DNA from: Mesorhizobium sp. ORS 3324 | GTDB taxonomy: Bacteria > Pseudomonadota > Alphaproteobacteria > Rhizobiales > Rhizobiaceae | Length of the DNA: 64,000 nt | Reading direction: 5' to 3' | NCBI GenBank assembly: GCA_000824825.2 | Contig: LM655194.1 | Coordinates: 342,936 to 406,935, forward strand | Part shown: piece after piece, positions 17,515 through 24,653 of the stretch | Layout of the letters: every line of letters begins with the position of its first letter | Position numbering within the stretch: the stretch's first letter is position 1 | The notes under the pieces: generated by a model | Told to the model about the DNA's origin: nothing | What the model saw: the letters and a program-made list of their open reading frames with translations, nothing else | The model's database searches: none | Position numbers and translations under genes: made by a program

Positions 17515-18791
17515 GGTCGCGCCTCGCCGGCCTTGTCGGCTTCCGCGACCTTGGCAGCAGCCTGATCGGCGCCGTTGCCGGCCGTCGCCTTGCCTTCGTG
17601 GACGGCGGCGCCGTCCTTCAGCCTCGTCTGGCCTTCGACGACGACCTTTTCACCAGCCTTCAGCCCCTGGCTGATGGCGCTGTTCTCTCCCTCCGTCAGC
17701 GCCACCTGCACCGGCCGCATCTCGACGGTGTTGTCTGGCTTGACGACATAGACGAACGGGCCCTTCTGACTGGGCTGCACCGCGACCGTCGGGACCGACG
17801 TCATTTGCGGCATCGTGCCGGCCTCGAGCATCACATTCACATACTGGCCAGGCCACAGCGAAAGATCGGCGTTCGGTATGCTTGCCCGTGTTGCGATGGT
17901 ACCGGAAGCGGTGTCGACGCTGGAATCGACGAAGTCGAGGGCTCCCTTGCCGATCGGCGTCGGGTCGCCGTCCTTGGTCAGCGTCACCGCACCTTGCTGT
18001 GGATTGGCAAGCGCCTTGTGGAGCAGCGCCAGATTGCTTTCCGGCAGGTTGAAGTTGACCTGCAGCGGATCCATCTGGGTGATCGTCACCAGCGGGGTCG
18101 AGCTGCTGCTGTTGCCGTTGCTGGTGGTGACGAGATCGCCGACCGCGACATTGACGGCGCCGAGCCTGCCGGAGATCGGCGCCGTGATCGTTGCATAGCC
18201 GAGCTGGACCGTGTCGGAATCGATCGTCGCCTTGTCGGCGTCTATGGTTGCGGCGGCGGACTTCTGCGCCGCCAGCGCCTGATCGTAGGTCTGCTGCGTG
18301 CCGGCCTGCTTGGCCACGAGGTCCTTGGCGCGCTGAAGATCGGCCGTGGCGCTGACGAGCATGGCCTGGTCCTTGGCGAGCGTTGCCTGGTCCTTGGCGA
18401 GCTGCGCCCTCAGCGCGCGGTCATCGAGCGAGAAGAGAAGATCGCCGGCCTTGACCATCTGCCCGTCCTTGACGGCGATCGACACGATCTGGCTGGACAC
18501 GCGCGCGTTGATGCTGACCACCGCCGGCGAGGAGACGAAGCCGATGGCATAGCGGCGGATCGGAAAATCGGCGGTCGTCGCGATTGCCGAAACAATCGAG
18601 GCTGAACGCGGGCCGCCACCGCCGCCCTTCGAATTATCCGATACCTTGGCCGTTTTGCCCGTGTTGGGCGTCGATGCTTGCTGACCCGAGATCAGCTGCC
18701 AAACCTTGTCCATCGCGGTCGGCGAAAGATAAAGGCCGGCACCTGCAAGACAGGCCAGCGCAACGACCGTAGTGGCGATGTTTCCGCGCAT
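17511..18791 (-). CDS. RND efflux membrane-fusion protein (periplasmic adaptor)
   Basis: A 426-residue HlyD/AcrA-type adaptor. The N-terminal hydrophobic anchor TTVVALACLAGAGLYL (residues 6-21) is followed by a beta-barrel, a lipoyl half-motif (VSSQIVSIAVKDGQMVKAGDLLFSLDDR), and a coiled-coil hairpin rich in AKDQA repeats (residues about 130-200). ATG 18791 is taken because the upstream in-frame part is basic and unlike a signal. First gene of the operon with the permease; an inverted repeat lies 140 bp upstream. Confidence 0.92.
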   Translation of the reverse strand: MRGNIATTVVALACLAGAGLYLSPTAMDKVWQLISGQQASTPNTGKTAKVSDNSKGGGGGPRSASIVSAIATTADFPIRRYAIGFVSSPAVVSINARVSSQIVSIAVKDGQMVKAGDLLFSLDDRALRAQLAKDQATLAKDQAMLVSATADLQRAKDLVAKQAGTQQTYDQALAAQKSAAATIDADKATIDSDTVQLGYATITAPISGRLGAVNVAVGDLVTTSNGNSSSSTPLVTITQMDPLQVNFNLPESNLALLHKALANPQQGAVTLTKDGDPTPIGKGALDFVDSSVDTASGTIATRASIPNADLSLWPGQYVNVMLEAGTMPQMTSVPTVAVQPSQKGPFVYVVKPDNTVEMRPVQVALTEGENSAISQGLKAGEKVVVEGQTRLKDGAAVHEGKATAGNGADQAAAKVAEADKAGEARP

Positions 18792-18934
18792 CGACAATGA
18801 GCCCTCTACCCGGACACGCCGACCTCGGTGGTCCATTCTAGCTCGTTTCACGGCGCCTTGCCGCGATTTTCGCCGAATAGATAGGACAAGCCTTTGGCGG
18901 AAAAGGGCCAAAACCCGGCATTACGAAGATTTAA

Positions 18935-18947
18935 TGTGCAGTGCACA
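18935..18947. promoter_or_regulatory. Short palindrome upstream of RND operon
   Basis: TGTGCA-G-TGCACA lies between the divergent RND adaptor (start 18791) and the 3' end of the LysE gene. It could be a regulator site of the pump. Support is only symmetry and position. Confidence 0.25.
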
Positions 18948-18994
18948 ATCGATGTGCAGCCGGCAAATGCGCTTACGTCGGCCTGTGGACAGGC

Positions 18995-19591
18995 TTAGCG
19001 CAGCATCGGCCAGAGCGTCGCTGCCAGCAGCAGACCCATGGCGATGTTGAACCATTTGAGGCGCACGGGATCCGACAGGAAGCCGCGCAGCGCCGTGCCG
19101 AATCCGGCCCATACGGAAACGCTGGGCAGGTTGACAATGGTGAAGGCGATCGAGATCAGTGCCACCGAGACGAACGGGTGGTCCGGATTGGTGTAGACCG
19201 CCATGGCAGTGATCGCCATCACCCAGGCCTTGGGATTGACCCACTGGAAGGCGGCGGCGTCGATGAAGCGCATCGGCCGCGCCTCCGCGCCATCCCTGTC
19301 GCTCATCGAGCGCGACTTGGCGATCTTCCAGGCGAGGTAGAGCAGATAGGCCGCGCCCGCGACTTTCAACGCGGTATGCAGCGCCGGAAATGCAGTCAGC
19401 ACCGCGCCGAGCCCGAAGCCGACGGCCAGCAGCAGGATCAGGAAGCCGATGCTGATGCCCAGCATGTGCGGAACGGTCCTGGCGATGCCGAAATTGACGC
19501 CAGAGGCGAGCAGCATGAGGTTGTTCGGCCCCGGCGTGATCGAGGTCACGAAGGCATAGACCAAGAGGGCAAGGAACGCGTTGACAGACAT
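18995..19591 (-). CDS. LysE/RhtB family amino-acid exporter
   Basis: A 198-residue inner-membrane protein with six hydrophobic segments, starting MSVNAFLALLVYAFVTSITPGPNNLMLLASG; the TPGPNN motif is the LysE signature. The second of two adjacent ATGs (19591) has GGAGG at optimal distance; 19594 is equally possible. It follows ilvH in the same direction, with a 122-bp gap, so export of branched-chain or related amino acids is a reasonable inference, but the specificity is not readable. Confidence 0.9.
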   Translation of the reverse strand: MSVNAFLALLVYAFVTSITPGPNNLMLLASGVNFGIARTVPHMLGISIGFLILLLAVGFGLGAVLTAFPALHTALKVAGAAYLLYLAWKIAKSRSMSDRDGAEARPMRFIDAAAFQWVNPKAWVMAITAMAVYTNPDHPFVSVALISIAFTIVNLPSVSVWAGFGTALRGFLSDPVRLKWFNIAMGLLLAATLWPMLR

Positions 19592-19713
19592 CATATCCTC
19601 CCTGGATATGTCAGCCTTATTGTCCTTTTCTGGCGGACGCGCAAAAGCCACGGACGGGCGACTGCCGGACCAGAGAGGGGAAACTGAAGCAGTGCGAGCG
19701 GCGACTGCCGCGC

Positions 19714-20286
19714 TCACATGCCCTGCGGGCCGCGATTCATTGCCGCCACGCCAGTGCGGCAGATCTCGACTAGCCCGAGCGGCTTCATGATGGCGATGAA
19801 CTGATCGAGCTTGGAGCCCTTGCCGGTGATCTCGAAGATAAAATGCTCGGTGTTGGCGTCGATGACGCTGGCGCGGAAGGCATCTGCCAGCCGCAGCGCC
19901 TCGACACGGGCGTCGCCGGCGCCGGCGACCTTGACCAGCGCGAGCTCGCGCTCCAGCGGCCGCTCCTGGCCGAGCTCGTGCGAGCGCACGGTGAGATCAA
20001 CCACCCGGTGCACCGGCACGATGCGCTCGAGCTGATGCTTGATCTGCTCCAGCACATGCGGCGTGCCGCGCGTCACGATGGTGATGCGCGACAGGTGTTT
20101 TTCGTGCTCGGTCTCTGACACCGTGAGACTTTCGATGTTGTAACCGCGCCCCGAGAACAGGCCGATGACGCGGGCAAGCACGCCCGGCTCATTGTCGACC
20201 AGCACGGACAGCGTGTGCGTTTCCGGCTTCTCGGTTTCCTTGGCGATGAAATAGGCGGAGCCGGTCGGCTGGAGCTGTGCGTTCAT
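19714..20286 (-). CDS. ilvH: Acetolactate synthase small (regulatory) subunit
   Basis: 190 residues with an N-terminal ACT domain (THTLSVLVDNEPGVLARVIGLFSGRGYNIESL) that binds valine and a C-terminal ACT-like domain. It activates and feedback-regulates the large subunit encoded immediately upstream (77-bp gap). ATG 20286 is chosen since it places the ACT domain about residue 24, a usual distance. The large and small subunits probably share the attenuated transcript that begins at 22.3 kb. Confidence 0.95.
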   Translation of the reverse strand: MNAQLQPTGSAYFIAKETEKPETHTLSVLVDNEPGVLARVIGLFSGRGYNIESLTVSETEHEKHLSRITIVTRGTPHVLEQIKHQLERIVPVHRVVDLTVRSHELGQERPLERELALVKVAGAGDARVEALRLADAFRASVIDANTEHFIFEITGKGSKLDQFIAIMKPLGLVEICRTGVAAMNRGPQGM

Positions 20287-20363
20287 GGCGTGACTCTCGA
20301 TTTCAGACTTTTTCGCTAATACTTTGTTTTCACACGGCTTCCCGCCGCAGGCACCGCCCGCGG

Positions 20364-22145
20364 CTACACCAGTTCCCTGCCCTTGGCGTCGATGGCGTTG
20401 GCCACCGCTTCGTCGGTCGCCTCGTCCGGCAGGAGCATCTCGTTGTGCGCCTTGCCCGACGGGATCATCGGGAAGCAGTTGGCCAAGGTCGCCACGCGGC
20501 AGTCGAACAGAACCGGCTTCTTCACCGAGATCATCTCGCGGATCGCATCGTCGAGCTCGTCCGGCTTGTCGCAGCGGATGCCGTGGCCGCCATAGGCTTC
20601 CGCCAGCTTGACGAAGTCCGGCATCGCCTCGGTGTAGGAATGCGACAGCCGGTTGCCGTGCAAGAGCTGCTGCCACTGGCGCACCATGCCCATATACTGG
20701 TTGTTCAAGATGAAGATCTTGATCGGCGCCTCGTACTGCACCGCCGAGCTCATCTCCTGCATCGTCATCTGCACGGAAGCGTCGCCGGCGATGTCGATGA
20801 CCAGCGCGTCCGGATGCGCGATCTGCACCCCGAGCGCCGCCGGCAAACCGTAGCCCATCGTGCCCAGGCCGCCCGAGGTCATCCAGCGGTTGGGCTTATC
20901 GAAATGATAGTGCTGCGCCGCCCACATCTGGTGCTGGCCGACCTCGGTGGTGATGTAGGTGTCGAGATCCTTGGTCAGCGCATAGAGCCGCTGGATCGCG
21001 TATTGCGGCATGATCACGTCGCTGTTCATCTTGTAGGCGAGCGAGTCCCGCGCGCGCCATTTCGCGATCTGCTCCCACCATGGATAGAGCGCCTTCCTGT
21101 CGGCCTTGGCGGTCGCCCGCCACAGCCGCACCAGATCCTCCAGCACCCGGCCGACATCGCCCAGGATCGGCACGTCCGCATGCACGTTCTTGTTGATCGA
21201 GGAAGGGTCGATATCGATGTGGATCTTCTTCGAGTTCGGCGAAAAGGCATTCAGCCGGCCGGTGATGCGGTCGTCGAAGCGCGCGCCGATGCAGACCATC
21301 ACGTCGCAGTCATGCATGGCCATGTTGGCTTCGTAGGTACCATGCATGCCGAGCATGCCGATCCAGTTCTTGCCCGAAGCCGGATAGGCGCCGAGCCCCA
21401 TCAGCGTCGAGGTGATCGGGAAACCGGTGAGGTCGACCAGCTCGCGCAGCAGATGGCTGGCTTCCGGGCCGGAATTGATGACGCCGCCGCCCGAATAGAT
21501 GATCGGCTTCTTCGCGCCGGCCATCAGCTCGACCGCTGCCTTCACCTTCTCCAGGTCGCCCTGGACTTTCGGCTGGTAGCTGGTGCGCGGCGCCGTCTGC
21601 GGCGGCACGTAGATACCCTTGGCGAACTGCACGTCCTTCGGAATGTCGACCACGACCGGGCCGGGACGCCCGGTGGTCGCCACATGGAAGGCTTCGTGGA
21701 TGGTGGCGGCGAGATCGTTGACATCCTTCACCAGCCAGTTGTGCTTGGTGCAGGGCCTCGTGATCCCGACCGTGTCGCACTCCTGGAAGGCGTCGGAGCC
21801 AATCAGCGAGGTCGGCACCTGGCCGGTGAGACACACCAGCGGAATGGAATCCATCAGCGCGTCCTGCAGCGGCGTCACCGCATTGGTGGCACCGGGGCCG
21901 GACGTGACCAGCAGCACGCCGGCCTTGCCGGTCGAGCGGGCGTAGCCTTCCGCCGCGTGCCCGGCTCCTTGCTCGTGCCTGACCAGAATGTGCTCGACCT
22001 CGTCCTGCTGAAAGATCTCGTCATAGATCGGAAGGACCGCGCCGCCCGGATAGCCGAACACGTGCTTGACGCCGTTGTCCTTCAGCGCCTGCACCACCAT
22101 TTCGGCGCCCGTCATTTCACGCCGCTCGTTCTGTCCACTGCTCAT
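20364..22145 (-). CDS. ilvI: Acetolactate synthase large (catalytic) subunit
   Basis: 593 residues. ThDP enzyme that makes acetolactate and acetohydroxybutyrate, first common step in branched-chain amino acid synthesis. The N-terminal domain has FGYPGGAVLPIYDEI with the catalytic Glu in RHEQGAGHAAEGYAR, and the ThDP/Mg motif is GDASVQMTMQEMSSAVQY. ATG 22145 gives MSSGQNERREMTGAEMVVQ, the rhizobial start; the frame upstream runs to a TTG inside the leader terminator and is not used. Expression is likely controlled by the attenuator between the leader peptide and this gene. Confidence 0.96.
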   Translation of the reverse strand: MSSGQNERREMTGAEMVVQALKDNGVKHVFGYPGGAVLPIYDEIFQQDEVEHILVRHEQGAGHAAEGYARSTGKAGVLLVTSGPGATNAVTPLQDALMDSIPLVCLTGQVPTSLIGSDAFQECDTVGITRPCTKHNWLVKDVNDLAATIHEAFHVATTGRPGPVVVDIPKDVQFAKGIYVPPQTAPRTSYQPKVQGDLEKVKAAVELMAGAKKPIIYSGGGVINSGPEASHLLRELVDLTGFPITSTLMGLGAYPASGKNWIGMLGMHGTYEANMAMHDCDVMVCIGARFDDRITGRLNAFSPNSKKIHIDIDPSSINKNVHADVPILGDVGRVLEDLVRLWRATAKADRKALYPWWEQIAKWRARDSLAYKMNSDVIMPQYAIQRLYALTKDLDTYITTEVGQHQMWAAQHYHFDKPNRWMTSGGLGTMGYGLPAALGVQIAHPDALVIDIAGDASVQMTMQEMSSAVQYEAPIKIFILNNQYMGMVRQWQQLLHGNRLSHSYTEAMPDFVKLAEAYGGHGIRCDKPDELDDAIREMISVKKPVLFDCRVATLANCFPMIPSGKAHNEMLLPDEATDEAVANAIDAKGRELV

Positions 22146-22209
22146 CGGTCTGGTCCCGTATTGTTCGCCGCCTGGCGATTGCTGGTCGTTTAGTTGGATT
22201 TTGGGCAAT

Positions 22210-22231
22210 AAAAAAGGCCCCCGAGGGAGCC
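22210..22231 (-). terminator. Attenuator hairpin upstream of ilvI
   Basis: On the minus strand GGCTCCC-TC-GGGGGCC is followed by six T residues: a GC-rich stem of about seven pairs (one G-U) with a U-run, 65 bases before the ilvI start. It lies 34 bases after the leader peptide stop. A terminator inside the 5' leader of an amino-acid biosynthetic gene, after a peptide rich in the end-product amino acids, is the definition of a classical attenuator. Confidence 0.8.
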
Positions 22232-22260
22232 TGTGGGATGCGCATGGGAGGGTTTCGCCC

Positions 22261-22275
22261 GGCGGTTACACCGCC
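22261..22275 (-). promoter_or_regulatory. Hairpin overlapping the leader-peptide stop codon
   Basis: RNA from the minus strand folds as GGCGGU-GUA-ACCGCC, a perfect 6-bp stem with the UAA stop of the leader peptide (22266-22268) spanning the loop and the first base of the 3' arm. A ribosome at the stop would disrupt it. It may act as the pause or anti-antiterminator hairpin in the attenuation switch; I did not establish a unique alternative pairing. Confidence 0.45.
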
Positions 22276-22316
22276 TTGCCCACGCGCCAGCCTACGAGAA
22301 TGAGTGCTGTTTTCAT
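22266..22316 (-). CDS. ilv leader peptide
   Basis: Too short for normal gene calling. ATG at 22316 opens MKTALILVGWRVGKAV followed by TAA: 16 residues with two Leu, one Ile and three Val, i.e. six regulatory codons, clustered as LILV and again near the end. It precedes the attenuator hairpin 22210-22231 and ilvI. Ribosome stalling at these codons when branched-chain aminoacyl-tRNA is scarce would favour antitermination. No Shine-Dalgarno is seen and the predicted transcription start falls only a few bases before the ATG, so it may be read as a leaderless or nearly leaderless mRNA. Confidence 0.75.
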   Translation of the reverse strand: MKTALILVGWRVGKAV

Positions 22317-22325
22317 GGGCGCGGA

Positions 22326-22354
22326 CAATAAGGGCCAGAATGCGGGCTCGTCAA
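22326..22354 (-). promoter_or_regulatory. Promoter of the ilvI leader transcript
   Basis: On the minus strand TTGACG (22349-22354) is followed after 17 bases by TTATTG (22326-22331), giving a sigma70-like -35 and a weak -10. Transcription would start near 22316-22320, at or just before the leader ATG. Confidence 0.5.
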
Positions 22355-22466
22355 TGGGGTGGCGTGCGATTTCGTTCCCTGTGAAATCGAGCACCCCTCG
22401 CGCGCTACCATAGTACAGTTGAGCGCGTGTCGCCGAGACACCACTATGGCCCTGCGAGGAGGACGC

Positions 22467-24386
22467 ATGGCTGGCGATAAGGAGCATATCCGCGAGATCG
22501 AACAGGTCCTGTCGGGCGCGCGGTCGGCCCGCGACGACATCGTGGTTCAGTCATGGCTGCGCTGCGTCGACACGCACCGGCTCGACCCGGCCCGGCCGAC
22601 CGAAGCTTATATTGTTCCCGACACCCAGTTGCGCGAGCACCGCGAGCAGTCGGAGCGGCTGATCGCGATTGCCCGCAGCGGCCTGGAGACATTGTTCAAG
22701 CAGGTGGCGGGCCAGAACTACGTCTTGCTGCTTGCCGACGCCAAGGGTGTCACCGTCGACTTCCTCGGCGATCCGCTGTTCATGGACCAGTTGCGCAAGG
22801 CCGGACTCTATCTCGGCTCGGAGTGGTCGGAGAGCCGCACCGGAACCTGCGGCGTCGGGTCCTGCATCGTCACCGGCGAGGCGATGACCATTCACCAGAC
22901 CGACCATTTCGACACCACCCACACGCCGCTCTCCTGCACCGCCGCACCGATCTTCGACACCAAGGGTGAGCTGACCGCCGTGCTCGACATTTCGCTATTG
23001 CGTTCGCCGCAGCCGAAGGTCAGCCAGAACCTGGCTCTGCACCTGGTGACCGCCTCGGCGCGACGCATCGAGCTCGCCAATCTGATGGCGCAGATGCACT
23101 CCGAATGGGTGTTGCGCTTTTCCCGCTCGCCGGAGTTTCTCGACGTCGATCCGGAAGCGGCCATCGCGCTTGATGCTTCCGGCCGCGTCCTCGGCACGAC
23201 GCGCGGCGGAGCCCTGCTTCTGGCGCAAGCAGGCGGCATCGACTGGAGGCAATCGCCATCGCCGATCGGACAGCCGATCTCGCGCTATCTCGACATGGAC
23301 ATCGACGACTTGCCGAACCTGACACGTGGACGCCCGACCGAGGAGCGGCTGGTGTTCGGCCGCAACGGCAGCGCCCTCTTCGCGCACGCGATTGAACCGC
23401 AGCCGCCGAGTGGACGCCGCGTTCCCGTCGAGGTGCTGCCGAAGCCGATCGCCGAGCTTTCCGGCGGCGACCCGGTGATGGCGGCAATGCAGTGCCGCGC
23501 CGCCAAGCTGGCGCGCACCGCCATTCCGATCCTGATCCATGGCGAGACCGGCTCTGGCAAGGAGATTCTTGCCCGCGCGATCCACGACAGCTCCGAGCGC
23601 ACCGGCCCCTTCGTGGCCATCAACTGCGCGGCCATCCCGGAACACCTGATCGAGAGCGAGCTTTTCGGCCACATCGCAGGCGCCTTCACCGGCGCCTCGG
23701 CCAAAGGACGCAAAGGGCTGATCGAGAGCGCCGACGGCGGTACGCTCTTCCTCGACGAGATCGGCGATATGCCCTACGCGCTGCAGTCGCGGCTCCTGAG
23801 AGTGATCGCCGAACGCGAACTGATACCGGTCGGCGGCACTGAGCCGCGAGCGATCGACATCAAGATCATCTCGGCCTCGCATCATGACCTGCGCAAGCTG
23901 GTCGCCGAGGGTCGTTTCCGCGAGGACCTGTTCTATCGGCTGAACGCAGCCTCGCTTGTCTTGCCGGCGTTGCGCGAGCGCACCGATTTCGAATGGCTGC
24001 TGGACCGGCTCGTAAGCGATCGCGCGCGCCTTGCCGGCCGGCCGGCAAGGCTGTCGCCGGCGGCACGGCTGGCGCTGATCCGGCACGGCTGGCCCGGAAA
24101 CATCCGCGAGCTCGTCAATGCCATCGATCTGGCATTGGCGCTTTGCGAAGACGGCACGATCCAGCCCGCCGACCTGCCCGACTTTGCCCATGCTGCGGCG
24201 GCATCGGTTGTGCCGGCCAGCCTGGTTGCGCTGCGACCTCCCTCGCCTGAGGAAGAGCGGGCGGCATTGCTGAATGCCCTGGCAGCCGCAGGCTGGAACA
24301 TTTCCGAAGCCGCCCGGCGTCTCGGCGTCGACCGCACCACAGTGCATCGCCGGATGAAGCGGCTGCGATTGGAAGCGCCCAACTAG
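22467..24386 (+). CDS. Sigma54-dependent activator of the AcoR type (GAF + AAA+ + Fis-HTH)
   Basis: A 639-residue bacterial enhancer-binding protein. A GAF-like sensor occupies about residues 60-180 with the AcoR-type SESRTGTCGVGSCIVTGEAM and a following HFDTTHTPLSC stretch. The AAA+ domain has Walker A GETGSGKE (359-366), the sigma54-contact loop GAFTGA (405-410), Walker B GGTLFLDE (424-431) and an arginine-finger region, and the C-terminal Fis-like helix-turn-helix is NISEAARRLGVDRTTVHRRM (611-630). Start ATG 22467 has GAGGAGG just upstream; 22446 is an alternative. A sigma54 promoter and an inverted-repeat UAS lie in the gap before the next gene, so it most likely activates that monooxygenase. 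The stop TAG is shared with the next repeat. Confidence 0.95.
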   Translation: MAGDKEHIREIEQVLSGARSARDDIVVQSWLRCVDTHRLDPARPTEAYIVPDTQLREHREQSERLIAIARSGLETLFKQVAGQNYVLLLADAKGVTVDFLGDPLFMDQLRKAGLYLGSEWSESRTGTCGVGSCIVTGEAMTIHQTDHFDTTHTPLSCTAAPIFDTKGELTAVLDISLLRSPQPKVSQNLALHLVTASARRIELANLMAQMHSEWVLRFSRSPEFLDVDPEAAIALDASGRVLGTTRGGALLLAQAGGIDWRQSPSPIGQPISRYLDMDIDDLPNLTRGRPTEERLVFGRNGSALFAHAIEPQPPSGRRVPVEVLPKPIAELSGGDPVMAAMQCRAAKLARTAIPILIHGETGSGKEILARAIHDSSERTGPFVAINCAAIPEHLIESELFGHIAGAFTGASAKGRKGLIESADGGTLFLDEIGDMPYALQSRLLRVIAERELIPVGGTEPRAIDIKIISASHHDLRKLVAEGRFREDLFYRLNAASLVLPALRERTDFEWLLDRLVSDRARLAGRPARLSPAARLALIRHGWPGNIRELVNAIDLALALCEDGTIQPADLPDFAHAAAASVVPASLVALRPPSPEEERAALLNALAAAGWNISEAARRLGVDRTTVHRRMKRLRLEAPN

Positions 24387-24487
24387 AGCAATTCCAGGAA
24401 AAGTGTGAGCGGTTTTCCGTCCGGAATTGCGTCAAAACAAGGAGATAGAGCGGTTCGCCGTTTCCGTGAAACGGTGAACCGCTCTAG
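24383..24487. repeat. Palindromic repeat element, copy 3
   Basis: CTAGAGCAATTCCAGGAAAA start, then ttttccgtccggaattgcg, tcaaaacaagga, and a second hairpin agagcggttcgccgtttcc...gaaccgctct ending CTAG. The first CTAG at 24383 carries the TAG stop codon of the sigma54 activator. It lies directly upstream of the UAS of the monooxygenase promoter. Confidence 0.85.
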
Positions 24488-24488
24488 C

Positions 24489-24535
24489 GTTGCAGCGGCT
24501 GTGGCGCGCTGTAGCGCACGCAACACCGCTGCAAC
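24489..24535. promoter_or_regulatory. Candidate upstream activating sequence for the sigma54 activator
   Basis: Inverted repeat GTTGCAGCGG (24489-24498) and CCGCTGCAAC (24526-24535) with a 27-bp spacer that itself contains a further partial palindrome (GTGGCGC...GCGCAC). Distance of about 70-110 bp upstream of the -24/-12 promoter is what enhancer-binding proteins use. The binding protein would be the adjacent AcoR-type activator. The match is by symmetry only. Confidence 0.6.
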
Positions 24536-24601
24536 AGGCAGGATGACGGAGAGGCGCTCTAACCGATTGATTCCATTGCAATCCTCATTAGACACCGTGG
24601 C

Positions 24602-24616
24602 TGGCACGCCGCTTGC
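24602..24616 (+). promoter_or_regulatory. Sigma54 (-24/-12) promoter of the NTF2-FMO monooxygenase gene
   Basis: TGGCAC (24602-24607), five bases, TTGC (24613-24616): TGGCACGCCGCTTGC is an exact match to the strict core of the sigma54 consensus (TGGCAC-N5-TTGC). It lies 38 bp before the ATG at 24654. A sigma54 activator gene and a symmetric UAS are immediately upstream, so this is a strong regulatory prediction. Confidence 0.88.
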
Positions 24617-24653
24617 TGTTCATGCCAGGACTCAAGCAAGTGGAGGAGAACAA

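Noticed and set aside
22359..22466. Longer start for the sigma54 activator
   Set aside because: The upstream frame has no Shine-Dalgarno and overlaps the divergent ilv promoter; ATG 22467 has GAGGAGG.
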